From: Bog-756 sp963831535
GTDB lineage: Bacteria; Actinomycetota; Acidimicrobiia; Acidimicrobiales; RAAP-2
NCBI GenBank assembly: GCA_963831535.1
Contig: CAWHQP010000002.1
Location: forward strand, 310,001-374,000
Reading direction: 5' to 3'
Length of the DNA: 64,000 bases
Within the stretch, counting starts at the first letter, position 1, and each line of letters starts with the position of its first letter. Below, piece by piece: positions 16,388 through 24,953 of the stretch. The notes beneath the pieces are model-generated. The model was not told the origin of the DNA. It searched no databases and was given only the letters and a program-made list of their open reading frames with translations. The position numbers and the translations under genes were made by a program.

Positions 16388-17439
16388 GGGGAGGCCCCGA
16401 ACCGGTCGCGTTCGCGGAGGGGAGCCCAGGCGAAGCGAGCTAGCCCGACAGCCGGGAGGACCTCGGCGGTGAACCCCAGCAGCTCACGGGCGCGGGCCGG
16501 ATCGGCCACGATATGGCGTACGTCGCCCGGCCGGTACTGCCCGGTGACCGTGGGTGGCGTGCCCGTTCGAGCCTGGCAAAGGCTAGAGGCCACCGACCCG
16601 ATGGTCATTGGATGTCCGGAGCAAACGTTCAGGGGGACGAAGCCCGGAAGATCACGCTCCACCGAGAGCACATTGACCCGGGCCACGTCGTCGACGTGCA
16701 CAAAGTCCCTGGCCTGGTTGCCGTCTTCGTAGACACGGGGAGACTCGCCCGCTTCGATGGACGAGCGAAACATGGCGGCCACACCCGAGTACGGGGTATC
16801 CCTGGGCATGCCGTCGCCGTAGACGTTGTGATAGCGCAAGGCGGTCACCGAACCCCCGGTGACCAGGGACCAGGCCAGTGCGAAGTGCTCCTGGGCCAGT
16901 TTGCTGGCGGCATACAGACTCCTGGGCCGGAGGGCCGCATCCTCGCCCACCAACTCCCACGAGACCGGCTCCCCGCCGATGGGACAGCGGTTGTCGAACC
17001 GCCCGTGGTCAAGATCGACCGGCCGACGTGGCGGCGGCTCCACTGGGCCGTGCTCGTCACACCGGTAGCGACCGTCGCCGTAGACCACCATCGACGAGGC
17101 CAGGACCAGCCTTCGGCACCCTTGCCGATGCATGGCGGCCAAGAGCACCGCCGTGCCGAAGTCGTTGTGGCTGGCGAAGGCCGGACCGTCGTCGGCATTT
17201 ACGCCGGCGCCGACTACCGCGGCCTGGTGGCAGACCACGTCCACCCCCCGGAGCGCGTGGTCCATCGCCATCCCGTCGCGGACGTCGAGCCTGTCGACAC
17301 CCACCTGACGGTCCGGCGTGGGACCGTGGGCCGAGGACAGGAGCAGGTCGACCCCGATCACCTCGTGACCCTCCCGTTCGAGGGCCGTCCGAACGTGGCT
17401 ACCTATGAAGCCGGCCGCACCGGTGAGCAGCACCCTCAT
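16219..17439 (-). CDS. NAD-dependent epimerase/dehydratase (extended SDR)
   Basis: The first 340 residues form a nucleotide-sugar epimerase/dehydratase: Rossmann motif LLTGAAGFIGSH at residues 4-15, then VVCHQAAVVGAG, the catalytic-type YAASKLAQEHFALAW and FVHVDDVARVNVLSV. The start ATG at 17439 gives the classic N-terminus; the longer frame to 17556 adds no homology. The open frame runs to 16219, 168 bases into the GT2 gene, and its last 55 residues look out of frame. A one-base slip near 16390 would bring a stop at 16380, overlapping the GT2 start, so the true protein is probably about 352 residues. Confidence 0.85.
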   Translation of the reverse strand: MRVLLTGAAGFIGSHVRTALEREGHEVIGVDLLLSSAHGPTPDRQVGVDRLDVRDGMAMDHALRGVDVVCHQAAVVGAGVNADDGPAFASHNDFGTAVLLAAMHRQGCRRLVLASSMVVYGDGRYRCDEHGPVEPPPRRPVDLDHGRFDNRCPIGGEPVSWELVGEDAALRPRSLYAASKLAQEHFALAWSLVTGGSVTALRYHNVYGDGMPRDTPYSGVAAMFRSSIEAGESPRVYEDGNQARDFVHVDDVARVNVLSVERDLPGFVPLNVCSGHPMTIGSVASSLCQARTGTPPTVTGQYRPGDVRHIVADPARARELLGFTAEVLPAVGLARFAWAPLRERDRFGASPCLSPTMSPWCFPAATRPGHSPGCWLRCPRATSHWWWTMDPTTARRRWRPGAAPPS

Positions 17440-17516
17440 CGCACGTCGGCACGGACATCGGACTCGTATCTCACCGACACGATGGTAGGCGGCGGCGCCT
17501 CGGTATCGTCGGGGGC

Positions 17517-18344
17517 ATGCCCGACCGCTCCGATCCGTACGTGCTGGCCGAAACATCCGCTGCCTCCATTGCCCGCGTCAGCGGTCGAGCCACCCACGAC
17601 GTTGCCGTCGTGCTCGGCACCGGCCTGGCCGACGCCGCCACCGCGCTGGGGGGCAACGCCACCCGGCACGATCTGAGCACGATGTCCGGGCTCCCCGACG
17701 CCTTCGTGCCCCACCAGCGCTCCGAGGTGTGGAGCATCGATGTCGAGGGTCGTGCGGTTCTGGCCTTTCTGGGCCGCCTCCACCTCTACGAGGGCTACAC
17801 CGCCAGCGAGGTGGCCCACATCATCCGCACGGCGGTAGCCACCGGATGCAACACCGTCGTCATCACCAATGCCTCGGGCGCCGTACGACCCGACCTCACA
17901 CCCGGCGACGTGGTCGTGATTACCGATCACCTCAATCTCACCGGGGTCTCACCCCTGACCGGTTCGCCCACCGGAAACGCCCGTCCGAGCCCCTTCGTCG
18001 ACCTGGTCGATGCCTGGTCGCCCCGTCTGCGCAGCCTCGCCCACCACGCGCACGGCCCTTTGGCCGAGGGCGTCTATGCCCAGGTGACCGGGCCCCACTT
18101 CGAGACCCCCGCGGAGATACGCATGCTGCGGACACTGGGTGCCGACCTGGTCGGGATGTCAAGTGTCCTCGAGGCCATCGTCGCCAGGCAGCTGGGGGCC
18201 GAGGTCCTGGGCCTGTCGCTGGTGACCAATCTCGCCGCCGGGCTGGATTCCGGTGGCGTCTCGCCCACCTCGATCATCGGGGTGGCGGAGCGGCGTGCCG
18301 CCGACATCGGGCGGATCGTCCGGGACGTGGTCGTGGCCCTCTGA
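17517..18344 (+). CDS. Purine-nucleoside phosphorylase
   Basis: This 275-residue enzyme splits purine nucleosides with phosphate in salvage. It matches the trimeric PNP/MTA phosphorylase family: VAVVLGTGLADAA (phosphate-binding N-terminus), TNASGAVRPDLTPGDVVVITDHLNLTG, GPHFETPAEIRMLRTLGADLVGMSSVLEAIVA and LVTNLAAG. The start ATG is upstream of a normal N-terminus and the length is typical. It is divergent from the epimerase gene with a 77-base spacer and is followed 57 bases later by a molybdoenzyme gene. A methylthioadenosine phosphorylase activity is the main alternative. Confidence 0.9.
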   Translation: MPDRSDPYVLAETSAASIARVSGRATHDVAVVLGTGLADAATALGGNATRHDLSTMSGLPDAFVPHQRSEVWSIDVEGRAVLAFLGRLHLYEGYTASEVAHIIRTAVATGCNTVVITNASGAVRPDLTPGDVVVITDHLNLTGVSPLTGSPTGNARPSPFVDLVDAWSPRLRSLAHHAHGPLAEGVYAQVTGPHFETPAEIRMLRTLGADLVGMSSVLEAIVARQLGAEVLGLSLVTNLAAGLDSGGVSPTSIIGVAERRAADIGRIVRDVVVAL

Positions 18345-18401
18345 GACCAGCTGCCTCGGGTTGGCAACCACCTGGGCGTGCCGCGCCCCTAGCATCGGGG
18401 T

Positions 18402-19112
18402 GTGCCCGCCCCCTCATCCTCCCGGCCGGACGTCCCCAAGCGGGTCGGTCGCCGGGTGTTCGTCGGCATGATCGGAGTCGGCGCCCTCGGTATCGCGTTC
18501 GGAGCCAAGGTGCAGAGTGTCGTGGGCGATGCCCTCGGGTCCGGCCTCGGAGGACTCCTGCCGGGTGGTGACCGCTTCCGGATCTACACCATCACCGACT
18601 CGTTCCCCTCCATCCCAGATTCGCAGTACCGGTTGAGGATCTCTGGGTTGGTCAACCGGCCCATCACCTTCACCTTGAACGATCTCCACGCCATGCCCCG
18701 GACCCGTCTGGTGAAGGACTTCCAGTGTGTGACCGGCTGGAGGGTGCCCGACGTCCACTGGGAAGGAGTCCGTCTGTCCCATGTGCTCGAGGCAGCCGGT
18801 CTCCGCGCCGAGGCGCGGGCGCTCGAGTTCGATTCCTACGACGGGCTGGACACCGAAAGCCTCACGCTCGATCAGGCGCAGCGGCCCGACGTCATCGTCG
18901 CCTATCGAATGCTGGGTGCCCCCATCACTACCGAGCACGGGGGACCGGTCCGCCTGTACGTGGCCCCGATGTACGGATACAAATCCCTCAAGTGGCTGTC
19001 GGCCATCCGGGTGGTGGAGAACGCGACGCCGGGTTACTGGGAGCAGAACGGCTACTCCACCGATGCCTGGGTGGGTGCCTCCAACGGGCGCAGTGACCAA
19101 CCCATCAGCTAG
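18402..19112 (+). CDS. Sulfite-oxidase-type molybdopterin oxidoreductase
   Basis: The 236-residue protein begins with GTG and has an N-terminal twin-arginine-like segment (GRRVFVGMIGVGALGIAFGA), so it may be exported folded by the Tat route. The rest is a SUOX/MsrP-type molybdopterin domain: SGLVNRPITFTLNDL, the metal-ligand cysteine in KDFQCVTGWRVPDVHWEGVRL (about 107-127) and GGPVRLYVAPMYGYKSLKWL. The gene overlaps the following cytochrome b gene by 20 bases, so the pair probably forms a membrane complex like MsrP-MsrQ or related systems. Substrate is unknown. Confidence 0.9.
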   Translation: MPAPSSSRPDVPKRVGRRVFVGMIGVGALGIAFGAKVQSVVGDALGSGLGGLLPGGDRFRIYTITDSFPSIPDSQYRLRISGLVNRPITFTLNDLHAMPRTRLVKDFQCVTGWRVPDVHWEGVRLSHVLEAAGLRAEARALEFDSYDGLDTESLTLDQAQRPDVIVAYRMLGAPITTEHGGPVRLYVAPMYGYKSLKWLSAIRVVENATPGYWEQNGYSTDAWVGASNGRSDQPIS

Positions 19113-19800
19113 CCAGCCCTCCGGCGGCGGGGGTGGCCACGGGTCACGCCGGTTGATCCGGTTCGACCGGGTCGAGCGCGCCGCCCACTGGTCCACGGCG
19201 ACCCTGTTCGCCATCTTGATGGCCACCGCACTCCCCCTCTACTTCGTCCAGGTGGAGAGCCTGGTGGGACGCAGGGCCCTGGTAGCCGAGATCCACACCT
19301 GGGCCGGTGTGGCCCTACCCGTGCCTTTGATCGTCTCGCTCTGTGGACCATGGGGCTCCCGGCTCCGCCGCGACATCCGGAGAGTGAACCTTTGGACCTC
19401 AGGTGAATTGGCATGGCTCAGGAGTGTAGGGCGCCGCTCGCTCCCCAGGCCGGACAAGTTCAACCCCGGGCAGAAGCTCAACGCCATTTTCACCGGAGGG
19501 GCCATCGTGGTCATGTTGGCCACCGGGTCAATCCTGAAGTGGTACCGGTTCTTCCCTCTGGACTGGCGCACCGGAGCCACCTTCGTGCACGACGTGCTGG
19601 CCTTGGGGATCTTCCTCGTAGTGACAGGACACATCGCTTTTGCCCTGACTCATCCCGGAGCGCTCCGCTCGATGATCCGCGGGTGGGTCACCGAGGCGTG
19701 GGCCCTGCGACACGCACCAGGATGGCTCGACGATGAATCGACCGAGACTATGAAGGACTCGCCGACGGAAGACGCGCCGGTTTCCTCCACATCGCCTTAG
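19093..19800 (+). CDS. Cytochrome b561-type membrane subunit
   Basis: This 235-residue protein is a four-to-five-helix cytochrome b of the b561/formate dehydrogenase gamma type. Heme-ligand candidates are the histidines in RVERAAHWSTATLFA (about residue 35), EIHTWAGVALP, TFVHDVLALG and VTGHIAFALTHP. The GTG at 19093 gives the expected N-terminus and overlaps the upstream molybdoenzyme gene; the longer frame to 18781 reads through that gene out of frame. It most likely exchanges electrons between quinone and the SUOX-type subunit. The stop overlaps a convergent small membrane gene by four bases. Confidence 0.85.
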   Translation: MTNPSASQPSGGGGGHGSRRLIRFDRVERAAHWSTATLFAILMATALPLYFVQVESLVGRRALVAEIHTWAGVALPVPLIVSLCGPWGSRLRRDIRRVNLWTSGELAWLRSVGRRSLPRPDKFNPGQKLNAIFTGGAIVVMLATGSILKWYRFFPLDWRTGATFVHDVLALGIFLVVTGHIAFALTHPGALRSMIRGWVTEAWALRHAPGWLDDESTETMKDSPTEDAPVSSTSP

Positions 19801-20009
19801 CCCTCAGGTTGTTCGCTGTCCTGGCGCCTCCGGATCTGAACGGCCCAGGCCACCAGGGCCAGACCGGCCACCAGCACCACGATGCCCAAGAACGTGTATT
19901 GGCCGTGTCCGCTCATGAGCTTGGAGTTGGCGATGATGTCTGTCCCCTGGCCGATCCACACCAGCCCGGCAAGACAGAGCACCATCCCGATGACGCCTCG
20001 AGACCACAT
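19797..20009 (-). CDS. Small two-helix membrane protein
   Basis: This 70-residue protein has two hydrophobic helices (VIGMVLCLAGLVWIGQG and FLGIVVLVAGLALVAW) joined by a short polar loop (TDIIANSKLMSGHGQYT) and ends in a basic/acidic tail. I chose the ATG at 20009; the longer frame adds 47 non-conserved residues. Small proteins of this kind (with a GQG..I-loop-HG pattern) are common in actinobacteria, but I do not know a function. It overlaps the convergent cytochrome b gene by four bases. Confidence 0.65.
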   Translation of the reverse strand: MWSRGVIGMVLCLAGLVWIGQGTDIIANSKLMSGHGQYTFLGIVVLVAGLALVAWAVQIRRRQDSEQPEG

Positions 20010-20193
20010 GGCCGGCTCCGATCCAGAGAACCCCTTTGCCGCCACATCGCGTCGTGCCAGGGTGGCACCGGTGTAACGCTTGGCGGGTGTCCCGGGACAG
20101 AACGTAGTGCCCCTGTTCTTCTCCCGCACCAACCGGTCCGTCGTCGCCACTCGGAAAGGATCTGGTCAGTACCCCTCCCACCGGCTCCAATGG

Positions 20194-21369
20194 ATGAGGC
20201 GGTCGAGGATCGTCGCCGGTATCAGCCTGTGCACCGTCGTTGTGGTGGGGCAAGCGTGGGGGTTGTGGGGCAACTCCCAGGCCGAAGGTTCGCCGGTGCC
20301 GGCACCTTGGCCCACCGCTCTCCACGACGCCAGGCATTCTGCGACGGCCACGGCCGTAGGGCCGCAGACGGGCAACATCCTATGGTCCCGACAGCTCGAA
20401 GGGAATGTGACCCCGGGCCCGGTGGTGGGCTCCGACGGAACCATTTATCTCGCGTCCAACGCCGGGATCCTCCATGCCATCGACCCGGCCTCGGGGCGGG
20501 ATCTCTGGACCGTCGACGGCGGAGGGCCGGCCACCGGGGAGACCGACCTGTCCACAAGTCCCCTCGTCCTGCCCGACGGCTCACTGCTGTGGCCCGGGCC
20601 GGCGGACATGCTGTTCGAGATCTCGCCGTCAGGCTCCGTACTGTGGACGCACAGGTTCTCGGGCCAGGTCCTGTCACCTGTCCGATCGGGATCGACCGTC
20701 TACGTAGTAGCCATGGACGGCACTCTGACCGCTCTCCGGCTCGGCGGCACGGATCCGACCGTCGCCTGGTCGCTGTCGTTGGGTCACACGTCGTTCGGCA
20801 GCCCGGTGTTGGCCGGTCCCAGGCTCGTGGTCACCACCGCCGGATCGGCTGTGATCGCCGTCGAAGATCACGGGACCCGCGGCGTCATCGACTGGCGACG
20901 AGCTCTCAGTGCCGAGGTGGAGGTGTCAGCTTCCACCGATGCCGAGGGTGACGTCTTCATCGCTGACAATAAGGCGGAGGCATATTCGTTCACCAGGACC
21001 GGCCACCTAAACTGGACGCGTGCCGTGGGTCACGAGTCCTACTCCTCATCGTCAGTTACACCTACCGGGCTGCTCTACATCGGCGACAACGGCGGCAACC
21101 TGAACGTCGTCAGGTCGGCGACCGGGTCACCCGTGCGGGTCATCCATGCCGGTGGCGGCCTGTGGGCGGGCCAGGTCATCGACCAGAGGGGTGACGTCTA
21201 CCTCGGGACCAGGGCGGCGTCGATCGTAGGCTTCAGTGCCAGCGGACGCCTGCTGTTCCGGATCCCGGTCAGCGCGGACATCGACAGCTACCCGGCGCTC
21301 ACCGCCAATGGCACACTGATCGTCGGCGACCAGGCCGGCACGGTCTACGCCATCGGCACTTCCGGCTGA
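20194..21369 (+). CDS. Secreted PQQ-like beta-propeller protein
   Basis: The 391-residue protein starts with a signal peptide or membrane anchor (RIVAGISLCTVVVVGQAWGLWG). Repeats of the PQQ/BamB type follow at intervals of about 40-50 residues (ILWSRQLEG, DGTIYLASNAGILHAIDPASG, DLWTVDGG, LYIGDNGGNLNVV, GDVYLGTRAASIVGF, GTVYAIGTSG), forming a probable seven- or eight-bladed propeller. No PQQ-dehydrogenase active-site residues are evident, so it may be a binding or assembly protein. I chose the ATG at 20194 just before the signal peptide. The 3' end overlaps the convergent MMPL gene by 25 bases. Confidence 0.8.
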   Translation: MRRSRIVAGISLCTVVVVGQAWGLWGNSQAEGSPVPAPWPTALHDARHSATATAVGPQTGNILWSRQLEGNVTPGPVVGSDGTIYLASNAGILHAIDPASGRDLWTVDGGGPATGETDLSTSPLVLPDGSLLWPGPADMLFEISPSGSVLWTHRFSGQVLSPVRSGSTVYVVAMDGTLTALRLGGTDPTVAWSLSLGHTSFGSPVLAGPRLVVTTAGSAVIAVEDHGTRGVIDWRRALSAEVEVSASTDAEGDVFIADNKAEAYSFTRTGHLNWTRAVGHESYSSSSVTPTGLLYIGDNGGNLNVVRSATGSPVRVIHAGGGLWAGQVIDQRGDVYLGTRAASIVGFSASGRLLFRIPVSADIDSYPALTANGTLIVGDQAGTVYAIGTSG

Positions 21370-23702
21370 CTGCGGCCGGCGCCCGCCTCGGAATCAGACA
21401 CATCGTCGGGTGGCTTCGGCAACGTATCGGCCGGCTGGGATCGCCACAGCGACGAGGGCCACCAATTGGCGCGACCGAGGAGGACGGCGGTCGAGGGCAC
21501 CAGCAGTGTGCGGACGACGAAAGTATCCAACAGGATGCCAAGGGCCAGGCCGGCACCGATCTGGCGGATCTGGTCGGTGGTCACCACGGCCAGGACGCCG
21601 AACGTTCCCGCCAGTACCAGGCCGGCGGCAGTGACGGTTCCCCCGGTGGCCAGAATGGCTCGGCGCACGGCCTCACGCATCGGCCACGTCTGCGATTCCT
21701 CGCGAATACGACCGATTACCAGGATGTTGTAGTCCTCACCCAGCGCCATCACGAAGACGAACAGGAAGAAGGGCAGGGCAAAGTTGACCCCGGGCTCGTG
21801 CCCGAGCAATTGGAAGATCAGGATGGCCAAGCCGAGAGAGGCCAAGTAGGACAGGGCCACACTGGCCACCAGGTACAACGGTGCCACCAGGCTTCGGAGT
21901 CCGAGGGCCAACAGCAATGTCAGCAGCACCAGTACCACCGGCACTACGTGGAGAACATCTTCCCCGGACACGGTGCTGACGTCGGCGGCTCCCGCCGCCT
22001 CGCCGGTCACCCCGTAGCGGGTGGCCCCCGCCTGCGACGCCACTCCGGCTACCACGACACGGACCCGTGGTATGGCCTGTAGAGCGCCGGTGCTACCGGC
22101 CGACCCGGCCCGCAAGGTCGTGGCGATGAGAGCGGTGCGCCCATCTCGGGATATGTACTGCGCCGTCGAGATGAAGGCGGCGTACGCAGAGTGTCGGACG
22201 GCGAGCTGGGCGGGCTCGACGACCGGGAGGTCCTGAGGTGGTCCGAGCTCGGCCTCGAGTCGAGCCAGTTCCTCGGGATCTTGGAATGAGCCGTTCGGGT
22301 TCACCGATCCGACCACGGACCGGAATACTCCACTGTAGAAGAGCTGTCGCTCGGCCTCGGCCACCACTAGTGGGTCCTGCCACACCGATGACGGGAAGCG
22401 GAGGATGACGTCGGTCGGGCCGTCGGAGCTGACCCCGAAGTACCGGCTGAGCGCGACGGCACCAGCCGCCGAGTCGCTGCCTTTGATCGTCCCCCCGGGG
22501 TTGAACCCGGAGGGGGCGTAGGCCACCACCAGCAGGGACAGAGCGCCGAAGGCCACCACCCCCGCTATCAGGGCGGCGACCGGTCGCCCGGTTATCCGGG
22601 CCGCGACCTTCCCCCAGATCCCAGGCTCGGACCAGTGGGAACCGGCCCGAGTCGGCCAGAAGATCAACCCGCCCACCAGTGACAGGAGCGCGGGAAGGAG
22701 GGTCACCTCTACAGCCAAGACAATGAAGATCCCGAGTGCGAGGCCGGGTCCGACCCCTCGGTACAGGCCGAACTGGGCGACGACCAGGCTGGACAAGGCC
22801 ACAATGACCGTGAGACCGGAGAGGCCCACTGCACCGCCCACTCGGGACATCGCCTCAACGATGGCGGGGTCACGGTCCATGCCCCGGCCCAGGTTCTCCC
22901 GGTAGCGGAAGAGAATGAACAGGCCGTAGTCGGTGCCGGCACCGAGGACCAGGGCGGTGAGCAGGAGCTCCAGCAGTGAGGAGATCTGCACACCCAGGTG
23001 GGTCGACTCCGCTATCAGGGGCTCGGCCAGCATGAGCGCCAGTCCGGCCGGGGCCAAAGCAACCAGCGGCCCGAGTGGGGCTCGGAAGGCCACAGCCAGC
23101 ACCGCCAAGATCACGAGAACCGAGAGCAGTGCGGCGAGGTCCTCGGTGTGGTTGGCGGCATGCTGCTGGTCGACAAGGATGGGAAGGGTGCCGGTCAGAT
23201 AGGTCTGGACCCCGGGCGGTGTCCGGGTGGACATCAGCCCCCTGATGGCGGCCACCGCCGTCGCACCGGTAACCCCACCCCCGGCGGTCGCCGGCGAGAA
23301 CTGTACGACCACAGTGGCCGCCCGACCGTCGGCCGACACCGCCCCGGAGGACAACCCGGTTACCTGGGGAACGTGGCGAATCTCGTGCTCGAGAAGGGTC
23401 AGGGCCCGCTGGTCAGCGGATTCGAGTGGCCCATCCTGGCGAACGGCGACCAGTTCTCCGGACTGCACACCCACGTGGATGAACGGTGAGGCCAGATCGG
23501 CTGCTTGGAGACTCGGTGACGAGGGGGGCAGGAAGGTGGTGGTGTCGTTGTGGACGACATCACCCAGAGTGGGGAGGAACACCACAGCCAGGATGGTGAC
23601 GGCCAGCCAGCCACCGATCACCAGCCAACGAAAGCGGAGAGCGCCCCGGGCGACAGCAGCGAACAGGGTAGTGGCCGAGCTTTGGTTACGGAGACCGGTC
23701 AC
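21345..23702 (-). CDS. MMPL/RND-family membrane transporter
   Basis: This 785-residue transporter has the MMPL plan: one helix (LVIGGWLAVTILAVVFLPTLG), a large outer domain, five or six helices (from LSVLVILAVLAVAFRAPLGP through LGAGTDYGLFILFRYRENL), then a second half repeating the pattern with ALGEDYNILVIGRIREE near the C-terminus. The GTDYG and GEDYN motifs are the proton-relay aspartates of the family. Such proteins export lipids or drugs. I place the start at GTG 23702; the open frame continues 200 residues further without homology. It stands alone, convergent with the propeller gene. Confidence 0.88.
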   Translation of the reverse strand: MTGLRNQSSATTLFAAVARGALRFRWLVIGGWLAVTILAVVFLPTLGDVVHNDTTTFLPPSSPSLQAADLASPFIHVGVQSGELVAVRQDGPLESADQRALTLLEHEIRHVPQVTGLSSGAVSADGRAATVVVQFSPATAGGGVTGATAVAAIRGLMSTRTPPGVQTYLTGTLPILVDQQHAANHTEDLAALLSVLVILAVLAVAFRAPLGPLVALAPAGLALMLAEPLIAESTHLGVQISSLLELLLTALVLGAGTDYGLFILFRYRENLGRGMDRDPAIVEAMSRVGGAVGLSGLTVIVALSSLVVAQFGLYRGVGPGLALGIFIVLAVEVTLLPALLSLVGGLIFWPTRAGSHWSEPGIWGKVAARITGRPVAALIAGVVAFGALSLLVVAYAPSGFNPGGTIKGSDSAAGAVALSRYFGVSSDGPTDVILRFPSSVWQDPLVVAEAERQLFYSGVFRSVVGSVNPNGSFQDPEELARLEAELGPPQDLPVVEPAQLAVRHSAYAAFISTAQYISRDGRTALIATTLRAGSAGSTGALQAIPRVRVVVAGVASQAGATRYGVTGEAAGAADVSTVSGEDVLHVVPVVLVLLTLLLALGLRSLVAPLYLVASVALSYLASLGLAILIFQLLGHEPGVNFALPFFLFVFVMALGEDYNILVIGRIREESQTWPMREAVRRAILATGGTVTAAGLVLAGTFGVLAVVTTDQIRQIGAGLALGILLDTFVVRTLLVPSTAVLLGRANWWPSSLWRSQPADTLPKPPDDVSDSEAGAGRSQPEVPMA

Positions 23703-24439
23703 GACGGGCTCACGAGCATGCCCGGTCGTGTCTCGGTGCCGTGCATACGGGACCACCCTAGGAGGCCGATCCCGACCCGTATGGTCGCCCCGCACAATCA
23801 GGCCGGGTCGCATCGGTGATGCCACGCACTGACCACAGGTCTGATGACTACCTCGCAGGTTCTTTGCCCCAAGAGGAACAGTTCCGTCTCGAGAGACCAG
23901 CGTTACAAGAGGACAGCCTCTATCGACCGTCACGCCCCATTCACCAAGCCCCTGCCAACACCCATTGACCCACTGTGTGCTGTTCCATAGGTCGTTGGTT
24001 CGCTTCCTACCGCCGGCTCCCATCAGTCGGGGAGTGTCCCGATCGGCTGAAGATCGCGGGCTCGCCAGTGTTGGGGTAGCGGCCGGCAATGGTCGGAGAA
24101 ACGCCGCAGCAACGGACCGCTTGTTCGGCCCGTCAACTCTTGGGTACACAAGCCCGGTCCAGCCGCTCATCTCTACGAAGAGTCGAAGGGTCACCCACGG
24201 CGCCCGCTTGATGCCATCACGCTGCGGGTGGTTCTTGTCCAACCGGACCAGCGGCGCGGTTGCCTTGTCGATCAACTCCGGCTGACGGATTCTCAGTGCC
24301 AAACCGTCCGAGGAGGCCACGGGTCAGGCGGCACCACGGGCGCGACCCAATCGGCTGACGGCAGATCGCCATACGTACGAAGTCGACCAAGACATCCGGC
24401 GGCCCGAACGAGCGAGGGGCCGGTTACTCATTAATTAGC
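23703..24439. other. Long non-coding spacer upstream of marR
   Basis: About 740 bases lie between the MMPL and MarR starts. The region is formally open on the minus strand, but the translation shows no family pattern. It contains repeat copy A (23812-23975) and an AT-rich end next to the marR promoter. No RNA gene was recognised. Confidence 0.5.
23812..23975 (+). repeat. Direct repeat copy A (diverged, about 130-160 bp)
   Basis: This segment resembles 28202-28335 in the same orientation. Both start with TCGGTGATGCC and share TTCTT-GCCCCAA, GTCTCG-G-GACCAGCGTTAC, GCCTCT-TCGAC, CGCCCC and CCCCTGC-A-C-CCCA in order. Copy A has about 30 extra bases after the first shared block. The pair brackets the marR-clc-flavoprotein segment. 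It may be the end of a lost mobile element or a dispersed family. Confidence 0.65.
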
Positions 24440-24456
24440 TACTATAATGATTAGTA
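24440..24456 (+). promoter_or_regulatory. marR promoter with overlapping inverted repeat
   Basis: A consensus -10 box TATAAT (24443-24448) ends nine bases before the marR ATG, so transcription should begin at or next to the start codon. TACTA (24440-24444) and TAGTA (24452-24456) form an inverted repeat around it, placed for autorepression. No ribosome site precedes the ATG, consistent with a leaderless mRNA. Confidence 0.6.
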
Positions 24457-24457
24457 T

Positions 24458-24937
24458 ATGATTACCAAGAGTAGGGCCGGTGCCGAGGTCCTCGTCGATG
24501 CCGTACTGAGCGCCAGTCGTGTACTCGTCGCCGTGGCCGCCCGTTCCCTCGGGGACGCTGCTGAAGAGGTGACGCTCACCCAATACCGCACCTTGGTCGT
24601 CCTGGCGTCTCGTGGACCACAGACCTTGGCCGAACTGGCCGAAGCGGTCGATGTGACATCACCAACCGCCACTCGCATGTGTGATCGCCTGATCAAGAAG
24701 GGCCTGATCCTGCGCCGCCATGATCGGGGTGACCGGCGTCTTGTTCGGTTGACGTTGGCCAAGCGGGGTCATGAACTGGTGGATGCCGTGACCAAGAGGA
24801 GGCGTGCCGAGATCGGTCACCTGCTGGACTCAATTCCTATCGATCAACGGGAAGGACTGGTCGACTCCCTGCAGCGTCTTACCGCCGCTGCGGGCGAAGT
24901 ACCCGAGCAGGACTGGTCGACCGGCTGGGATCTGTAA
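24458..24937 (+). CDS. MarR-family transcriptional regulator
   Basis: This 159-residue winged-helix regulator shows the MarR core: LTQYRTLVVLASRGPQTLAELAEAVDV (helices 2-3, about 41-67), the recognition helix SPTATRMCDRLIKKGLI, and the wing LRRHDRGDRRLVRLTLAKRG. The ends are helical for dimerisation. The ATG is the first codon after an AT-rich promoter and appears leaderless. The CLC channel gene follows after 16 bases, so the two probably form one operon under self-control. The ligand is unknown. Confidence 0.9.
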   Translation: MITKSRAGAEVLVDAVLSASRVLVAVAARSLGDAAEEVTLTQYRTLVVLASRGPQTLAELAEAVDVTSPTATRMCDRLIKKGLILRRHDRGDRRLVRLTLAKRGHELVDAVTKRRRAEIGHLLDSIPIDQREGLVDSLQRLTAAAGEVPEQDWSTGWDL

Positions 24938-24953
24938 GAGGGGCTGCAGCAAG

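Noticed and set aside
23703..24320. A 200-residue N-terminal extension of the MMPL protein.
   Set aside because: No homology, and it covers the repeat copy A; the family N-terminus begins at 23702.
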